DNA of 64,000 nucleotides, taken from NCBI GenBank assembly GCA_046292445.1, contig JBKBQT010000004.1, forward strand, positions 115,479-179,478. The letters are read 5' to 3'. The position numbers were made by a program, and so were the translations under genes. Position 1 is the stretch's first letter. Each line of letters starts with the position of its first letter. Source of the DNA: CALIZF01 sp046292445. GTDB lineage: Bacteria; Pseudomonadota; Alphaproteobacteria; Rhodobacterales; Rhodobacteraceae. This document shows positions 8,572-16,521 of the stretch, one piece after another. The notes below the pieces were generated by a model. The model searched no databases. It worked only from the letters and a program-made list of their open reading frames with translations, and was not told where the DNA came from.

Positions 8572-8610
8572 GGCTGATCTCCTTGCCGTCGTGGTCTGAT
8601 CCATGCCGAG

Positions 8611-8639
8611 GATATACACGCTGCGGCGCAGCATTTCAA
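8611..8639 (-). promoter_or_regulatory. Sigma70-type promoter of the phasin gene
   Basis: On the minus strand TTGAAA (8639-8634) and TATATC (8616-8611) are separated by exactly 17 nt and match the -35 and -10 consensus at five and four of six bases. Transcription would begin roughly 30 nt before the phasin ATG. A CTGC-N3-GCAG site lies within the spacer, so a bound repressor would block RNA polymerase. Confidence 0.7.
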
Positions 8640-8661
8640 GGGCTGAAATGCTGCGCCGCAG
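8621..8661. promoter_or_regulatory. Paired PhaR-type operators in an 18-bp inverted repeat
   Basis: 8621-8638 and 8644-8661 are perfect reverse complements (18 bp each) around a 5-nt centre. Each arm holds one CTGC-N3-GCAG palindrome: CTGCGGCGCAG at 8621-8631 and CTGCGCCGCAG at 8651-8661, 30 bp apart centre to centre. CTGC-N3/4-GCAG is the motif I recall for PhaR of Paracoccus denitrificans and Rhodobacter sphaeroides. One site is between -35 and -10 of the phasin promoter, the other upstream of -35. The inverted repeat also lies just after the phaC stop and could fold as a hairpin in phaC mRNA. Confidence 0.8.
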
Positions 8662-8685
8662 AAACAGCTTCCGATTGCAGACGCC

Positions 8686-10491
8686 TCAAACGGCCGTCTG
8701 GCCGCGCACATAGGTGCCGGGCGCCGGCGCAAGGACCGGATGCGCCGCATCGCCAAGCGGCCGTGCCGCGACCATCGCCCCCGACCGCCGCGCGAGCCAG
8801 TCGCGCCAGCGCGGCCACCACGATTCGCGCGTGTATTCCGCGCCGGCCAGCCAGTCCTCGGGTGTCGTCAGCGGACCGTCATTGACGTAATGGCCGTATT
8901 TGCCCTTGCCGGGCGGGTTGACGATCCCGGCGATATGACCCGATTCCGACAGGATGAAGGTCTTGTCCTTCGAACCCATCTGCCGCACGCCGGCAAAGCT
9001 CGATTTCCAGGCTGCGATATGGTCGGTCTCGCAGGCGACCGCGCAGAGCGGCAGCTTGACATCGCCGATCTTCACCCGCCGGCCGAGAACCTCGAACGTC
9101 CCCTTCGCGAATTCGTCGCGCTGGCACAGGCCGCGCAGGTATTCGATCACCATCGCCGCGGGCAGGTTCGTGCCGTCGCCGTTCCAGTAGAGCAGATCGA
9201 AGGCGGGCGGCGCCTCGCCGAGCATGTAGCTGCGGATCGCAGGCTGATAGATCAGATCGTTCGAGCGCAGGAAGCTGAAGGTGCGCGACATGATCTTGTT
9301 CGACAGGACCCCGCGTTCCCTGACCTCGCGCTCGATCCCGTCCACGAAGTCGTCGGACAGGAAGGGCGTGAATTCGCCCTGGTCGGAAAAGTCGGTCAGC
9401 GCGGTGAAAAGCGTTGCCGACTTCACCGACGCATCGCCCGTCTGCGCCATATGCGCCAGCGTCAGCGACAGCGTCGTGCCGGCGATGCAATAGCCGACCG
9501 CATTCACCTTGTCCTCGCCGGTGATCGCCTGAACGGTGCGGATCGCGGCGTGATAGCCGTCGCGGATGTAATCGTCGAGCCGCGTGTCGGCCATCTCGGG
9601 CCCGGGATTGACCCAGGACACGACGAACAGCGTGAACCCCTGGTCAACGATCCATCGGATAAGCGAATTGGCGGGCTTGAGGTCGAGGATATAGAACTTG
9701 TTGATCCACGGCGGAAAGATGATGAGCGGCGTGCGATGCACCTTGTCGGTGGTCGGTGCGTACTGGATCACCTCCATCAGGTGGTTGCGGAATACCACCC
9801 CGCCCGCCGTCGCCCCGATGTTCTCGCCCAGCCGGAAGGCCGTCGGATCCGACAGCGTCACGAGGAGCTCGCCCTCGTTCGCCTCGATGTCGCGCACGAG
9901 GTTTTCGAGGCCCTTCACCAGGCTTTCGCCCTCGGTCTGCACCGCCCGTTCGAGCGCGTCGGGGTTGGTGCCGAAGAAGTTCGTCGGCGCGAGCATGTCC
10001 ACGATCTGCCGCGTGAAATACGCGATCCGCTTGCGATCCTTGGGGTCGATGTCGTCGAGCGCGTCGACCGCCTGCCGCACCGCCTCGGCGTTCAACAGAT
10101 ACTGCTGCTTGATGAAGTTGAAATAGGGATGCGTGTCCCACAGCGGGTTGGAAAATCGCCGGTCCTTCGGCCCCGGATCGGGCGGGGCGGCAAGCCGGCC
10201 CTTGGCGAGCTGCGCCTGCGCCTCGACGTAATGCGCCAGCGACTTGCCCCACCAGCCGACCTGCTGCTCAATGATCTTGGCGGGGTTCTGCGCCATCTCG
10301 GCCAGATAGGCCGACCCGATGCGCAGGAACAGCTCGGGCGCCGGCCCGGCAAGGCCGGGGTCGTGCGGCTGGCGCCGCGCCATTGCAGCGACGAGGCGCT
10401 GCGTCAGTTCCTCGACCTTGGCGAGGTTGGCCTTCAACCGATCGGCCGGGCTGCCGCCCTCGGCGGACGGTTCCATGTGATCAGTTGTCAT
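8686..10491 (-). CDS. phaC: Class I poly(3-hydroxyalkanoate) synthase
   Basis: 601 residues, the usual class I length. The lipase-like box GYCIAG gives the catalytic Cys at residue 335; Asp490 (CETDHIAAW) and His519 (SGHIAGIVNPP) complete the triad. The N-terminal domain contains DPKDRKRIAYFTRQ and NPLWDTHPYFNFIKQ, conserved in PhaC. It polymerises 3-hydroxyacyl-CoA into PHA on granules. The gene is divergent from phaZ across a 101-nt shared control region, and the phasin gene follows on the same strand 114 nt downstream. The ATG at 10491 has a normal N-terminus; the next Met is five codons in. Confidence 0.95.
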   Translation of the reverse strand: MTTDHMEPSAEGGSPADRLKANLAKVEELTQRLVAAMARRQPHDPGLAGPAPELFLRIGSAYLAEMAQNPAKIIEQQVGWWGKSLAHYVEAQAQLAKGRLAAPPDPGPKDRRFSNPLWDTHPYFNFIKQQYLLNAEAVRQAVDALDDIDPKDRKRIAYFTRQIVDMLAPTNFFGTNPDALERAVQTEGESLVKGLENLVRDIEANEGELLVTLSDPTAFRLGENIGATAGGVVFRNHLMEVIQYAPTTDKVHRTPLIIFPPWINKFYILDLKPANSLIRWIVDQGFTLFVVSWVNPGPEMADTRLDDYIRDGYHAAIRTVQAITGEDKVNAVGYCIAGTTLSLTLAHMAQTGDASVKSATLFTALTDFSDQGEFTPFLSDDFVDGIEREVRERGVLSNKIMSRTFSFLRSNDLIYQPAIRSYMLGEAPPAFDLLYWNGDGTNLPAAMVIEYLRGLCQRDEFAKGTFEVLGRRVKIGDVKLPLCAVACETDHIAAWKSSFAGVRQMGSKDKTFILSESGHIAGIVNPPGKGKYGHYVNDGPLTTPEDWLAGAEYTRESWWPRWRDWLARRSGAMVAARPLGDAAHPVLAPAPGTYVRGQTAV

Positions 10492-10494
10492 GTG

Positions 10495-10517
10495 AAGCTT
10501 TCCCCCTTAAGCTTTCC
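10495..10517. repeat. Direct repeat in the phaC/phaZ divergent promoter region
   Basis: AAGCTTTCC occurs at 10495-10503 and 10509-10517, a 14-bp period, just upstream of phaC and 76 nt upstream of phaZ. No full CTGC-N3/4-GCAG site is present between the two genes, only a GCAGCAG half-site next to the second copy. The repeats may be a binding site for another regulator or part of the phaC promoter. Confidence 0.4.
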
Positions 10518-10592
10518 GCAGCAGCATACCGTCGCCGCACTGGGGGGGAAAGCGACGAATTGCGAGGATCCCCTCCGGGGCAAGGAGACGAT

Positions 10593-11858
10593 ATGAAGTT
10601 CATGGCGACCTATGACCTGATGGATTCCATCAGGAACACGAACGAATGGCTGGGCGCCTCGGCCCGCGCCTTCGCGTCCTACCCCGTCTGGGGCCTCGTG
10701 CCGCATCCGGCCTTCAAGGTGCTGTCCGCCTGGGGCCGCGTGACGGAACGCAGCTTTGCCCGCATGGTCATCAAGCCCGACTGGGGCATCCGCACCATCG
10801 TCGGCGAGGATGGCCGCGACCACCTTGTGAACGTGGAAACCGTGCTGAGCCGGCCGTTCGGCGATCTGATCCACTTCAAGGTGTCGAGCCGCGCGCCCAT
10901 GCAGCGGCGCGTCCTTCTCGTCGCGCCGATGTCCGGTCACTACGCCACGCTTCTGCGGTCAACGGTGCAGAGCCTGCTGCCAGACTGCGACGTCTATGTG
11001 ACCGACTGGACGAATGCGCGCGACATCCCCGTGTCGGCCGGCAAGTTCGACATCGAGGATTACACGCTCTACCTCGTGGACTTCATGCGCCATCTTGGCC
11101 CGGACACGCATGTGATCGCGATCTGCCAGCCGGCACCTCTTGCGCTCGCCGCGACGGCCTATCTCGCCGGCGAGGATCCGGCGGCGCAGCCGCGCACCCT
11201 CACGCTGATCGGCGGGCCGATCGACCCCGACGCGGCACCGACCGAGGTGACGGACTTCGGCCGCCGCGTCACGATGGGCCAGCTCGAACATCTCGCCATC
11301 CAGCGCGTCGGGTTCAAATACGCCGGGGCGGGGCGGCTGGTCTATCCGGGCCTGCTGCAACTCGCGTCCTTCATGTCGATGAACGCCGAGCGGCATTCCA
11401 AGGCCTTCACCGACAAGATCATCGCCGCCGCCAAGGGCGAGGACAGCGAACGCGATGCGCACAACCGGTTCTATGACGAATATCTGGCGGTGATGGACAT
11501 GCCCGCTGAATTTTACCTGTCCACGGTGGAGCGCATCTTCAAGGACCGCGAGATCGCCCGGAACGAATTCGTCGTGGCCGGCAAGAAGGTGGATATCGGC
11601 GCGATCACCAGCGTTGCGGTCAAGACGGTCGAGGGCGCGAACGACGACATCTCGGCCCCCGGCCAGTGTGTCGCTGCACTCGACCTGCTGACCGGCCTGC
11701 CGGAGTCCAAGAAGGCCAAGCATCTTGAGCCGGGGGCGGGCCATTACGGGATCTTCGCCGGCAAGAGCTGGCGCAACAACATCCGCCCGCTTGTGCTCGG
11801 CTTCATCGACGCCAATTCCGGCCTGCCGCAACCCTCGGCGCGGCTGCAGGTCGTCTGA
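10593..11858 (+). CDS. phaZ: Intracellular polyhydroxyalkanoate depolymerase
   Basis: 421 residues of the intracellular PHB depolymerase family. It carries VLLVAPMSGHYATLLR, VYVTDWTNARDIP and the nucleophile region AICQPAPLALA with the catalytic Cys at residue 178, as in PhaZ1 of Ralstonia, and a C-terminal HLEPGAGHYGIFAGKSWR segment with the catalytic His. There is no signal peptide, so it degrades the cell's own granules. ATG 10593 has AAGGAG at 5-nt spacing. Divergent from phaC, it allows opposing control of synthesis and breakdown. Confidence 0.92.
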   Translation: MKFMATYDLMDSIRNTNEWLGASARAFASYPVWGLVPHPAFKVLSAWGRVTERSFARMVIKPDWGIRTIVGEDGRDHLVNVETVLSRPFGDLIHFKVSSRAPMQRRVLLVAPMSGHYATLLRSTVQSLLPDCDVYVTDWTNARDIPVSAGKFDIEDYTLYLVDFMRHLGPDTHVIAICQPAPLALAATAYLAGEDPAAQPRTLTLIGGPIDPDAAPTEVTDFGRRVTMGQLEHLAIQRVGFKYAGAGRLVYPGLLQLASFMSMNAERHSKAFTDKIIAAAKGEDSERDAHNRFYDEYLAVMDMPAEFYLSTVERIFKDREIARNEFVVAGKKVDIGAITSVAVKTVEGANDDISAPGQCVAALDLLTGLPESKKAKHLEPGAGHYGIFAGKSWRNNIRPLVLGFIDANSGLPQPSARLQVV

Positions 11859-11865
11859 CACGGCC

Positions 11866-12861
11866 TCAGCGCAGGCCGCGCGCCCAGTCGATCATCGCGG
11901 CGGCGACCGCGTCGGTCGCGGCGGGCGACACGATGTCGCCGGCGATGACATGGCCGCTCGGGTCGATCCCGGGGCCCGGTGCCACGGTCATCCGCGCGAC
12001 CGGCCCGCCCCAGCGATCCGCGACCGCGCGGACCGACCCCGCATCCACGACCTGATCGGCGTCGGACCACACGAACATCGCGGGCATGCGCAGCGCCGCC
12101 GGATCGACGGCACGCGCCGCCCGCATCATGCGCGCCATGGGATAGAGGGCCGCGGTCGGATAGGCTTCGGTCCAATACTGCGCTTGCGCCGCGTTCAGCG
12201 GCTCGAATGCGCGCTCGCGCCCGGCGATCAGATGCCCCCAGCGCTCGACCAGCGGCAGATCGAGCACCATACCCGCGGCCGAAGCGAGCCGGAAGTTGGG
12301 CGACACGAAAACGGCCCCCGCCACCCGGTCCGTCCCGGGCAGGTCGGCCCCGAGCCCGGCAAGGATCAGCGCCCCGCCCGTCGATGTGCCCATCAGGATC
12401 ACCCGGTCGCCGATCCGCGCCCCGATCGCCAGCGCCTCGGCCAGATCGAGCATCCAGTCCTCGGCCGTTGCCTCCGCCATGGCCGGCCCGTCGCGCCCGT
12501 GCCCGGCCAGCCGCGCGAAATAGAGGTTGGCACCCAGCGCCGCCGCAACGCGGTCGGGCACCGGGCGGATTTCCTCGGAGGTGGCGGAAAAGCCATGCAG
12601 ATAGAGGATCGCCAGCGGCGTGCGCGCGCCCGGCTCGCCCGCCCAGACGATCCGCTTCTCGACCCCCGGCACGATCCCGGGGACGACACCCTCGCGCGCG
12701 GCGAGCCAGGCGTCGAGGTCCTCGCCGAGGGCGGCCCCGTCATAGGGGCCAACCCGCAACGGCGCCTCGGCGGGCCAGAGCCAGAGGGCGGCCGCCAGAC
12801 CCGCCGCCAGCAGCGCCGTTGCCCCGATGATCCAGCCCAGCAGCTTTCCGAACGTCCTCAT
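11866..12861 (-). CDS. Membrane-anchored alpha/beta hydrolase
   Basis: 331 residues. A single N-terminal hydrophobic helix (about residues 7-30) is followed by an alpha/beta-hydrolase domain with the oxyanion segment LYLHGFSAT, the nucleophile elbow LMGTSTGG, the acid loop FVWSDADQVVD and the C-terminal SGHVI histidine. It resembles periplasm-facing carboxylesterases or lysophospholipase-like hydrolases. The ATG overlaps the stop of the upstream hydrolase by 4 nt (ATGA), so the two are cotranslated. It converges with phaZ, whose stop lies 8 nt away. The substrate is unknown. Confidence 0.8.
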   Translation of the reverse strand: MRTFGKLLGWIIGATALLAAGLAAALWLWPAEAPLRVGPYDGAALGEDLDAWLAAREGVVPGIVPGVEKRIVWAGEPGARTPLAILYLHGFSATSEEIRPVPDRVAAALGANLYFARLAGHGRDGPAMAEATAEDWMLDLAEALAIGARIGDRVILMGTSTGGALILAGLGADLPGTDRVAGAVFVSPNFRLASAAGMVLDLPLVERWGHLIAGRERAFEPLNAAQAQYWTEAYPTAALYPMARMMRAARAVDPAALRMPAMFVWSDADQVVDAGSVRAVADRWGGPVARMTVAPGPGIDPSGHVIAGDIVSPAATDAVAAAMIDWARGLR

Positions 12862-13595
12862 GCAACTTCCTCCACCGCCTGCGCGATCATCGCGAGGCAT
12901 TCGGGCGACGAAAAGCGGTGATCCGCCCCCTTGACCAGCGTCAGCCGGATATCCGGCCCCGCGGCATGGTTCAGAAGGCGCAGCGCGACCGCGGGCGGCA
13001 CATCGGCATCCTCCGTGCCCTGGAGCAGCCGCACCGGAAACGGCAGCGACAGCGGCGCGCGCAGCACGAGGTTCGCGCGCCCCTGATCGATCAGTGCCTG
13101 CGAATAGAGATAGGGCGCGTCCGAATAGGCCGACGGGCGGGCTACATGCCCGTCGCGCGCCATCGCGGCGTGATCGGCCGCGGTCATGCCCGCCACCACC
13201 GCATCCTCGGTGAAATCGGGCGCGGCGGCGATGCCGACCAGCCCCGCGATCCGCCCCGGCCGCGCCTGTGCGAGCAGCAGCGCGATCCACCCGCCCATGG
13301 ACGAGCCGACGATGACCTGAGGCCCCTCGGTCAGCGCATCGAGCACCGCCAGCGCATCGTCCCGCCAGTCGCCGATGCCCAGCGACAGGAAATCGCCCGA
13401 GGACTGCCCATGTCCGCCGTAGTCGAAGCGCAGGAAGGCGCGGCCCCGCGCCCGTGCCCAATCCTCGAGATGAAGCGCCTTGGTGCCGGTCATGTCCGAC
13501 CGGAACCCGCCGCAGAACACAACGCCCGGCCCGGCCCCGGACTGGCGCGCATAGGCGATGCGGCGCCCGCCGGCGGTGTCGAGAAACTGCGCCAT
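12858..13595 (-). CDS. Alpha/beta hydrolase, ABHD10-like
   Basis: 245 residues, cytoplasmic. The segment VVFCGGFRSDMTGTKA near residues 25-40 is a hallmark of the ABHD10/palmitoyl-protein-thioesterase-like group. It is followed by LRFDYGGHGQSSG, the serine elbow VGSSMGGW, the Asp-containing LLQGTEDADVP and the His in KGADHRFS. Such enzymes act as thioesterases or carboxylesterases. A ribosome site (GGAG) precedes the ATG at 13595. It overlaps the next hydrolase by ATGA and is divergent from thrS, 102 nt away. A longer in-frame reading antisense to thrS is not credible. Confidence 0.82.
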   Translation of the reverse strand: MAQFLDTAGGRRIAYARQSGAGPGVVFCGGFRSDMTGTKALHLEDWARARGRAFLRFDYGGHGQSSGDFLSLGIGDWRDDALAVLDALTEGPQVIVGSSMGGWIALLLAQARPGRIAGLVGIAAAPDFTEDAVVAGMTAADHAAMARDGHVARPSAYSDAPYLYSQALIDQGRANLVLRAPLSLPFPVRLLQGTEDADVPPAVALRLLNHAAGPDIRLTLVKGADHRFSSPECLAMIAQAVEEVA

Positions 13596-13697
13596 CCCGC
13601 TCTCCTTGACTTCGCCCGGTGCCACCGGGATACAGGCGCGCATCATAACCCGCAACCGGGCGTGCCGTAGGCGCCGAACCGACGAGGAGACGACCCA

Positions 13698-15647
13698 ATG
13701 GGCGACATTGCCCTGACCTTCCCCGACAATGCCGTGCGGCGCTATCCCGCCGGGATCACCCCGGCCGCGGTTGCCGCCTCGATCGCGCCCTCGCTCGCCA
13801 AGGCCGCAATCTCGGCGCAGGTCAACGGCGCGCATTGGGATCTGGCATGGCCGATCCATGCGGATGCGACCTTCGCGCTCAACACGATGAAGGACGAGGG
13901 GCCGGCGCTGGAGCTCATCCGCCACGACCTTGCGCATATCATGGCCCGCGCGGTGCAGGAGATCTGGCCGGATGTGAAGGTGACCATCGGCCCGGTGCGC
14001 GATCACGGCTGGTTCTACGACTTCGACCGGGCCGAGCCCTTCACGCCCGAGGATCTCGGCCTGATCGAGGCGCGGATGAAGGCAATCATCAACGCCCGCG
14101 ATCCGGTGCGCACCGAGGTCTGGGACCGCGACCGGGCGATCGCGCATTACGAGGCGGCGGGCGAGCCCTACAAGATCGAGCTGATCGCCCGCATCCCCGA
14201 GGGCGAGGATCTGCGCATGTACTGGCACGGGCCGTGGCAGGATCTGTGCCGGGGTCCGCATCTGCAGCATACCGGGCAGGTGCCGGCGGATGCGTTCAAG
14301 CTGATGTCGGTCGCGGGGGCCTACTGGCTGGGCGACTCGAGCCGCCCCATGCTGCAACGCATCTACGGGGTCGCCTTCCGCAACCGCGACGACCTCAAGG
14401 CCCATCTGACGATGCTCGAGGAGGCCGCCAAGCGCGACCACCGCAAGCTCGGGCGCGAGATGGACCTTTTCCACATGCAGGAAGAGGCGCCGGGGCAGGT
14501 GTTCTGGCATCCGAACGGCTGGACGATCTACACCACGCTGCAGGATTACATGCGCCGCCGCCAGCGCGCGGGCGGCTATGTCGAGGTGAACACGCCGCAG
14601 GTCGTCAACCGCGTTTTGTGGGAAAAGTCGGGCCACTGGGCCAATTACAAGGACAACATGTTCATCGTCGAGGTGGACGAGGATCACGCGCGGGAAAAGA
14701 CGATCAACGCGCTCAAGCCGATGAACTGTCCCTGCCATGTGCAGATCTTCAACGTCGGGCTCAAGTCCTACCGCGACCTGCCGCTGCGCATGGCCGAATT
14801 CGGGTCGTGCAACCGCTACGAGCCTTCGGGGGCGCTGCACGGCATCATGCGGGTGCGCGGCTTCACGCAGGACGATGCGCATATCTTCTGCCGCGAGGAC
14901 CAGATCGAGGCCGAGACGAAGCGCTTCATCGAATTCCTGCGCGCGGTCTATCGCGATCTCGGGTTCGAGACGTTCCGCATCAAGTTCTCCACCCGCCCCG
15001 ACCAGCGCGCAGGGTCGGACGATGTCTGGGACCGCGCCGAGGCGGCGCTGGCCAATGCGACCAGGGCGGCGGGCTGTGATTACACGCTCAACCCCGGCGA
15101 AGGCGCGTTCTACGGGCCCAAGCTCGAATTCGTCCTGACCGACGCGATCGGGCGCGACTGGCAATGCGGCACGCATCAGGTGGATTTCGTGTTGCCCGAA
15201 CGGCTCGATGCGACCTACATCGGCGAGGACGGCGCGAAACACCGCCCCGTGATGCTGCACCGCGCCTGCCTGGGATCCTTCGAGCGGTTCATCGGCATCC
15301 TGATCGAGAACCACGCGGGCAAGCTGCCGTTCTGGCTCGCCCCGCGGCAGGTTGTCGTGGCCAGCATCGTGTCGGACGCCGACGGCTTTGCGGCCGAGGT
15401 CGCGGCGGCGCTGACGGCGGCGGGCGTGCGGGCCGAGACCGACCTGCGCAACGAAAAGATCAACTACAAGGTGCGCGAGCACAGCCTCGGCAAGGTGCCG
15501 GTGATCCTTGCCATCGGCCAGCAGGAGGTCGCGGCGCGCAGCGTCTCGGTCCGGCGCCTGGGCGAGACGCGGACCGAACAGGTTCCGCTCGACGCGCTGG
15601 TGGCGCAACTCGCGTCCGAGGCCACCCCGCCCGACCTGCGGCGCTGA
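13698..15647 (+). CDS. thrS: Threonyl-tRNA synthetase
   Basis: 649 residues, full length. An N-terminal TGS domain (residues 1-65) precedes the editing domain (HDLAHIMARAV and the CRGPHLQHTG region). The class II catalytic core contains the zinc-ligand motif MNCPCH, RGFTQDDAHIF and QCGTHQVDF, and the C-terminal anticodon-binding domain ends with NYKVREHSLGKVPVI. It charges tRNA-Thr. GAGGAG precedes the ATG at 13698. No T-box or leader structure is visible in the 102-nt upstream gap. It converges with a small membrane-protein gene 30 nt downstream. Confidence 0.97.
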   Translation: MGDIALTFPDNAVRRYPAGITPAAVAASIAPSLAKAAISAQVNGAHWDLAWPIHADATFALNTMKDEGPALELIRHDLAHIMARAVQEIWPDVKVTIGPVRDHGWFYDFDRAEPFTPEDLGLIEARMKAIINARDPVRTEVWDRDRAIAHYEAAGEPYKIELIARIPEGEDLRMYWHGPWQDLCRGPHLQHTGQVPADAFKLMSVAGAYWLGDSSRPMLQRIYGVAFRNRDDLKAHLTMLEEAAKRDHRKLGREMDLFHMQEEAPGQVFWHPNGWTIYTTLQDYMRRRQRAGGYVEVNTPQVVNRVLWEKSGHWANYKDNMFIVEVDEDHAREKTINALKPMNCPCHVQIFNVGLKSYRDLPLRMAEFGSCNRYEPSGALHGIMRVRGFTQDDAHIFCREDQIEAETKRFIEFLRAVYRDLGFETFRIKFSTRPDQRAGSDDVWDRAEAALANATRAAGCDYTLNPGEGAFYGPKLEFVLTDAIGRDWQCGTHQVDFVLPERLDATYIGEDGAKHRPVMLHRACLGSFERFIGILIENHAGKLPFWLAPRQVVVASIVSDADGFAAEVAAALTAAGVRAETDLRNEKINYKVREHSLGKVPVILAIGQQEVAARSVSVRRLGETRTEQVPLDALVAQLASEATPPDLRR

Positions 15648-15677
15648 GCGCCCGGCTCTGCGGGTTGCGGCGGCGCT

Positions 15678-16034
15678 TCAATGCGGATCGGGCCTGCGGG
15701 CGAGCAGCGCCAGCACCCCGGCCAGCCCGCAGAAGCCCAGCGGAAACATGGTGAATACGCCAAACCCGAAGGCGTGATACATGCCGGCCGTCGCCAGCAG
15801 CAGCAGCACCCCGGCGGCGACATGCGCCGACCGGGCCATCGCACCGCCGGCGATGGCGAGGACGGGGGCGAGAAAACTGACGATGCGGATCACCTCGGGG
15901 TTGGCGGGCAGCCCGAACGCCTCGCCGAGTTCCCGATACTGCGCCGCAAGCTCGACATAGCCGTAGCTGAAGAATCCCACGACCATCCCCCACAGGCCGC
16001 CGATGATTCCCAGAACCAGTGCCGCATTGCGCAT
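15678..16034 (-). CDS. Small four-helix membrane protein (DUF4064-like)
   Basis: 118 residues with four clear hydrophobic segments (about 5-27, 50-66, 70-87 and 90-112) and short loops. The order helix - YVELAAQYRELGEAFG loop - three helices resembles small DUF4064-type proteins. The ATG at 16034 starts directly into the first helix; longer readings add an Arg-rich stretch unlike a membrane protein N-terminus. It is convergent with thrS and divergent from cspA. Function is unknown. Confidence 0.7.
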   Translation of the reverse strand: MRNAALVLGIIGGLWGMVVGFFSYGYVELAAQYRELGEAFGLPANPEVIRIVSFLAPVLAIAGGAMARSAHVAAGVLLLLATAGMYHAFGFGVFTMFPLGFCGLAGVLALLARRPDPH

Positions 16035-16124
16035 GTCCGCCCCCTGCCGTCCGCCGACACGCCCGTATAGGCAGCGATTCCGCCCGGCGAAAGCCACCCT
16101 GCAGCCCGGCGCGGCAGAGCCGAC

Positions 16125-16152
16125 TTGATTTTTCGGCACGCTGCGACAGTAT
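16125..16152 (+). promoter_or_regulatory. Candidate promoter of cspA
   Basis: TTGATT (16125-16130) and CAGTAT (16147-16152) are 16 nt apart and sit in the only AT-rich part of the 241-nt gap before cspA. If used, the transcript would carry a leader of about 115 nt, typical of cold-shock mRNAs. Confidence 0.45.
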
Positions 16153-16214
16153 CGGGCGTGTGGCGACAGCCTTTCTGACCGCCGTCCTGGCCACAGGCAG
16201 CGCGAGGTTCGGGA

Positions 16215-16255
16215 TACCTGCTGCACGCGCCCGCGGCATGTCGCGCGCGGGCAGG
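16215..16255 (+). promoter_or_regulatory. Leader hairpin just upstream of cspA
   Basis: ACCTGC (16215-16220) pairs with GCAGGT (16250-16255), and GCCCGCG (16228-16234) can pair with CGCGGGC (16245-16251); the two pairings share two bases on the right arm, so they are alternatives or a branched structure. It ends about 8 nt before the GGGAGAAG ribosome site of cspA. A cold-responsive leader is possible but unproven. Confidence 0.4.
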
Positions 16256-16275
16256 TCTGGAATGGGAGAAGCGGC

Positions 16276-16482
16276 ATGCCGACCGGCACCGTGAAGTGGT
16301 TCAACGGCACAAAAGGTTACGGGTTCATCGCCCCCGACGATGGCGGCAAGGATGTGTTCGTCCATATCTCGGCCGTCGAGCGGGCGGGGCTTCAGAGCCT
16401 TAACGACAACCAGAAGGTCGCATTCGAATTGCAGTCCGGCCGCGACGGGCGTGCATCGGCGATCGACCTGCGGTTGCTCTGA
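16276..16482 (+). CDS. Cold-shock domain protein (CspA family)
   Basis: 68 residues, a single OB-fold. RNP1 KGYGFI is at residues 13-18 and RNP2 VFVHIS at 27-32. The start MPTGTVKWFN is typical, and GGGAGAAG precedes the ATG. These proteins bind single-stranded RNA/DNA as chaperones; not all members are cold-induced. The gene has a long upstream gap with a candidate promoter (16125-16152) and leader hairpin, and a strong hairpin directly after the stop. Confidence 0.95.
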   Translation: MPTGTVKWFNGTKGYGFIAPDDGGKDVFVHISAVERAGLQSLNDNQKVAFELQSGRDGRASAIDLRLL

Positions 16483-16487
16483 CCGCA

Positions 16488-16517
16488 GCGGGTGGCCCTG
16501 CGATCAGGGCCGCCCGC
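16488..16517. terminator. Hairpin between convergent cspA and RNase T2 genes
   Basis: GCGGGTGGCCCTG (16488-16500) and CAGGGCCGCCCGC (16505-16517) form a 13-bp stem with one wobble position and a 4-nt CGAT loop, 6 nt after the cspA stop and 5 nt from the RNase T2 stop. There is no T-run on either side, so termination efficiency is uncertain, but the position suits a shared bidirectional terminator. Confidence 0.6.
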
Positions 16518-16521
16518 GGGG

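Noticed and set aside
10492..10592. Full PhaR operator in the phaC/phaZ gap
   Set aside because: Only GCAGCAG half-sites are visible; no CTGC-N3/4-GCAG.
13596..13697. T-box or other riboswitch ahead of thrS
   Set aside because: The gap is only 102 nt and shows no T-box consensus, specifier hairpin or terminator; T-boxes are also rare in proteobacteria.
12858..15608. 916-codon minus-strand frame extending the ABHD10-like hydrolase through thrS
   Set aside because: The part beyond 13595 is antisense to thrS and has no recognisable domain; a ribosome site and family-typical N-terminus place the start at 13595.
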